7,468 nt of DNA from Gemmatimonadota bacterium (GTDB lineage: Bacteria; Gemmatimonadota; Gemmatimonadetes; Gemmatimonadales; GWC2-71-9), in the NCBI GenBank assembly GCA_022573095.1, contig JACZUR010000110.1:1-7468 (forward strand), given 5' to 3'. Of the stretch, positions 6,460 to 7,468 are shown piece by piece; the stretch's first letter is position 1, and the number at the start of each line of letters is the position of its first letter. The translations under genes were made by a program, and so were the position numbers. The notes under the pieces were generated by a model. That model had not been told where the DNA came from, did no database searches, and was given only the letters and a program-made list of their open reading frames with translations.

Positions 6460-6576
6460 CTAGCCCTGCCTCTGTTTGTGCTTGGGATTACGCGTGCAGA
6501 TCACCCGGACCACACCTTTTCGGCGGATCACCTTACAGTGCTCACAGATGGGTTTTACACTCGAACGTACCTTCAA
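6460..6576 (-). CDS. rpmJ: 50S ribosomal protein L36, zinc-binding form (very short gene, TTG start)
   Basis: L36 is the smallest large-subunit protein. Translation of this stretch gives 38 residues: MKVRSSVKPICEHCKVIRRK followed by GVVRVICTRNPKHKQRQG. The zinc ligands C11, C14, C27 and H32 are all present (C+ form). The start is TTG at 6576, and AGGGAG about 5 bases upstream supports it. It is the first gene of the alpha operon and lies 2 bases before rpsM, its usual neighbour. The gene is easily missed because of its length and its TTG start. infA, often found just upstream, is absent. Confidence 0.96.
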   Translation of the reverse strand: MKVRSSVKPICEHCKVIRRKGVVRVICTRNPKHKQRQG

Positions 6577-6690
6577 TGCAGCTCCCTACGGTTCTTGATC
6601 AGCCTAGTAATATAGATATCGTGTAAGTCGACTGCAAGTGAGCACTTAGGTAATGCTTAAGCGGAGTTCAGCGTCTACCAACCACCCTCC
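6577..6690. other. Intergenic spacer upstream of rpmJ
   Basis: This 114-base gap separates the pyrF-linked secreted-protein gene from rpmJ. It holds the promoter described separately and the AGGGAG ribosome binding site. I see no T-run hairpin that would terminate the upstream unit, so some readthrough from pyrF into the ribosomal operon is possible. Confidence 0.55.
6609..6637 (-). promoter_or_regulatory. Sigma70-type promoter of the alpha operon (rpmJ to rplQ)
   Basis: On the minus strand, TTGCAG (6637-6632) and TATATT (6614-6609) are spaced by exactly 17 bases, matching the consensus at 4/6 and 5/6. The start point would fall near 6602, leaving a leader of about 26 bases before the rpmJ TTG. 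It is the best promoter-like pair in the window and sits in the only substantial gap on this side. Confidence 0.65.
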
Positions 6691-7125
6691 TCACTCGGGT
6701 GAGAATCGGATTTCTGTTAGCCTCCAGATCGACTCAACCCTTTGAAAACCCAAGAATACGGTGTGGCCAAGCTCCTCAGACGTCCCGCTCACGACGAACT
6801 TCCGCAGCGCTTCGGCATATCCAAGATCATCGCCGGTCTGCCGCACCACCCTCAGGTCGAACTCTGTCTCTTCTGCGTCGTCCACAAACGAAGCCAGCAG
6901 AGCCGCCGCCTGGGCAGGGGCCAGGGGCCTCGAAGGCCGAGAATTAGGTAGCCGGATCTCCACCGGATCCGGTCCCGAAACTACAGCCCTCATATCGTGG
7001 CGCAGCCAGGCATCCCGAATCCGGCCGGCCGTACCTGCCAGGTCCGATTGGAGGGCGCGACACTCCCCCGCACCCCAGAACGAGCCCAGAACCGCGAATG
7101 TCACCATCACAGCGGCTGACCTCAT
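6691..7125 (-). CDS. Small secreted protein of unknown function, possibly NTF2-like (DUF4783-like)
   Basis: I do not recognise this 144-residue protein with certainty. Residues 1-24 look like a Sec signal peptide: MRSAAVMVTFAVLGSFWGAG, then ECRA with possible cleavage after A24. There is no lipobox, since the -1 residue before C22 is Glu. The mature part of about 120 residues has an N-terminal helix (LAGTAGRIRDAWLRHDMRAV), a beta segment VEIRLP, a helix with APAQAAALLASFV (69-81), then strands FDLRVVRQ, GYAEALRKFVV, HTVFLGFQRV and WRLTEIRFSPE. This order resembles small alpha+beta NTF2-like folds such as DUF4783. That is inference from pattern only. The ATG overlaps the pyrF stop by 4 bases (ATGA), so it is probably cotranslated with pyrF. 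Confidence 0.75.
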   Translation of the reverse strand: MRSAAVMVTFAVLGSFWGAGECRALQSDLAGTAGRIRDAWLRHDMRAVVSGPDPVEIRLPNSRPSRPLAPAQAAALLASFVDDAEETEFDLRVVRQTGDDLGYAEALRKFVVSGTSEELGHTVFLGFQRVESIWRLTEIRFSPE

Positions 7126-7468
7126 TTCTCAAGCTCCGCGCGAACGGCAAGCAGCGCTTTTTGAGGATCCTCAGAGCGCGTGATCGAGCGGCCCACAACC
7201 ACATGGGTCGCGCCGGCCCGCGAAGCAGACCGTGGATCCGCCACCCTTTTCTGGTCACCGCTAGCATCTCCGCCCAAACGAACGCCCGGCACCACGATTA
7301 GAGGATGACCCGGCAGCGCGCTTACGACGGCCCTGGCCTCGTGGGCCGAGCAGACGACGCCGTCGACACCCGCTCGGACTGCCAGCGCGGCCATCCTCTC
7401 CACCTCCCCCAGTACTCCACCTGCCGAGCCGACCCCAACCGCGCCTGCAAGAGAGGCCTCGTCATGCG
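7122..7468 (-). CDS. pyrF: Orotidine 5'-phosphate decarboxylase, C-terminal part (5' end outside window)
   Basis: PyrF decarboxylates OMP to UMP, the last step of de novo pyrimidine synthesis in the cytoplasm. About 114 C-terminal residues are visible, open through the right edge. They include AGVDGVVCSAHEA, the phosphate-loop PGVRLGGDASGDQKRVADP and AGATHVVVGRSITRSEDPQKALLAV, whose Arg binds the substrate phosphate in the family. The catalytic Asp-Lys-Asp region lies beyond the edge. The length left of the cut fits the family (about 230-240 in total). An in-frame GTG at 7403 is not the real start, because homologous sequence (HDEASLAGAVGVGSAGGVLG) continues upstream of it. The stop overlaps the start of the following secreted-protein gene. 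Confidence 0.94.
   Translation of the reverse strand, partial: HDEASLAGAVGVGSAGGVLGEVERMAALAVRAGVDGVVCSAHEARAVVSALPGHPLIVVPGVRLGGDASGDQKRVADPRSASRAGATHVVVGRSITRSEDPQKALLAVRAELEK

Noticed and set aside
6640..6665. Possible hairpin AGCA...TGCT upstream of the rpmJ promoter
   Set aside because: Only four pairs and no T-run; expected by chance.
6690..6703. Small palindrome CTCACTCGGGTGAG at the end of the secreted-protein gene
   Set aside because: The stem is only 5 bp and overlaps the stop codon, and no T-run follows on the minus strand. It is too weak to call a terminator.

Overview
The window is bacterial chromosome carrying twelve genes, ten of which are complete. Eleven read on the minus strand and one, rpmB, on the plus strand. 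Every gene belongs to a recognisable bacterial family except one small exported protein. The full-length zinc-ribbon forms of L36, S4 and L28, and an RNA polymerase alpha subunit that opens with a 'IDLTGLVRPQ' motif, recall Gemmatimonadota or a neighbouring phylum. That placement is my inference from memory of the family, not a database result. No mobile element, CRISPR array, tRNA or rRNA gene is visible.

Right part (about 3.6-7.5 kb, transcribed right to left). The C-terminal part of pyrF (OMP decarboxylase) overlaps by 4 bases a small gene for a secreted, NTF2-like protein of unknown role. After a 114-base gap with a good sigma70-type promoter comes the alpha operon in canonical order: rpmJ (L36), rpsM (S13), rpsK (S11), rpsD (S4), rpoA (RNA polymerase alpha) and rplQ (L17). 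Gaps are 2-7 bases or short overlaps. infA and the map/secY block, which often precede rpmJ, are not present. rpmJ is too short for most gene finders and starts with TTG.

Middle (3.3-3.6 kb). rpmB (L28) is a single-gene unit on the plus strand that faces the end of the alpha operon. A 10-bp perfect hairpin plus a T-run separates the two converging units.

Left part (1-3.3 kb, minus strand). A tightly packed sugar-nucleotide operon runs gmd (GDP-mannose 4,6-dehydratase), rmd-like (GDP-4-keto-6-deoxy-mannose reductase), murB (UDP-enolpyruvyl-GlcNAc reductase) and a WbpD/WlbB-type N-acetyltransferase cut by the window edge. The first two together would make GDP-D-rhamnose. The last points to a UDP-2,3-diacetamido-uronic acid. 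MurB, a peptidoglycan enzyme, sits between them in a translationally coupled arrangement, which is the most unusual feature here.

I see no clearly novel system. The points worth following are the MurB placement, the divergent active-site motifs of the reductase, the pyrF-coupled secreted protein and the abundance of GTG/TTG starts in highly expressed genes.
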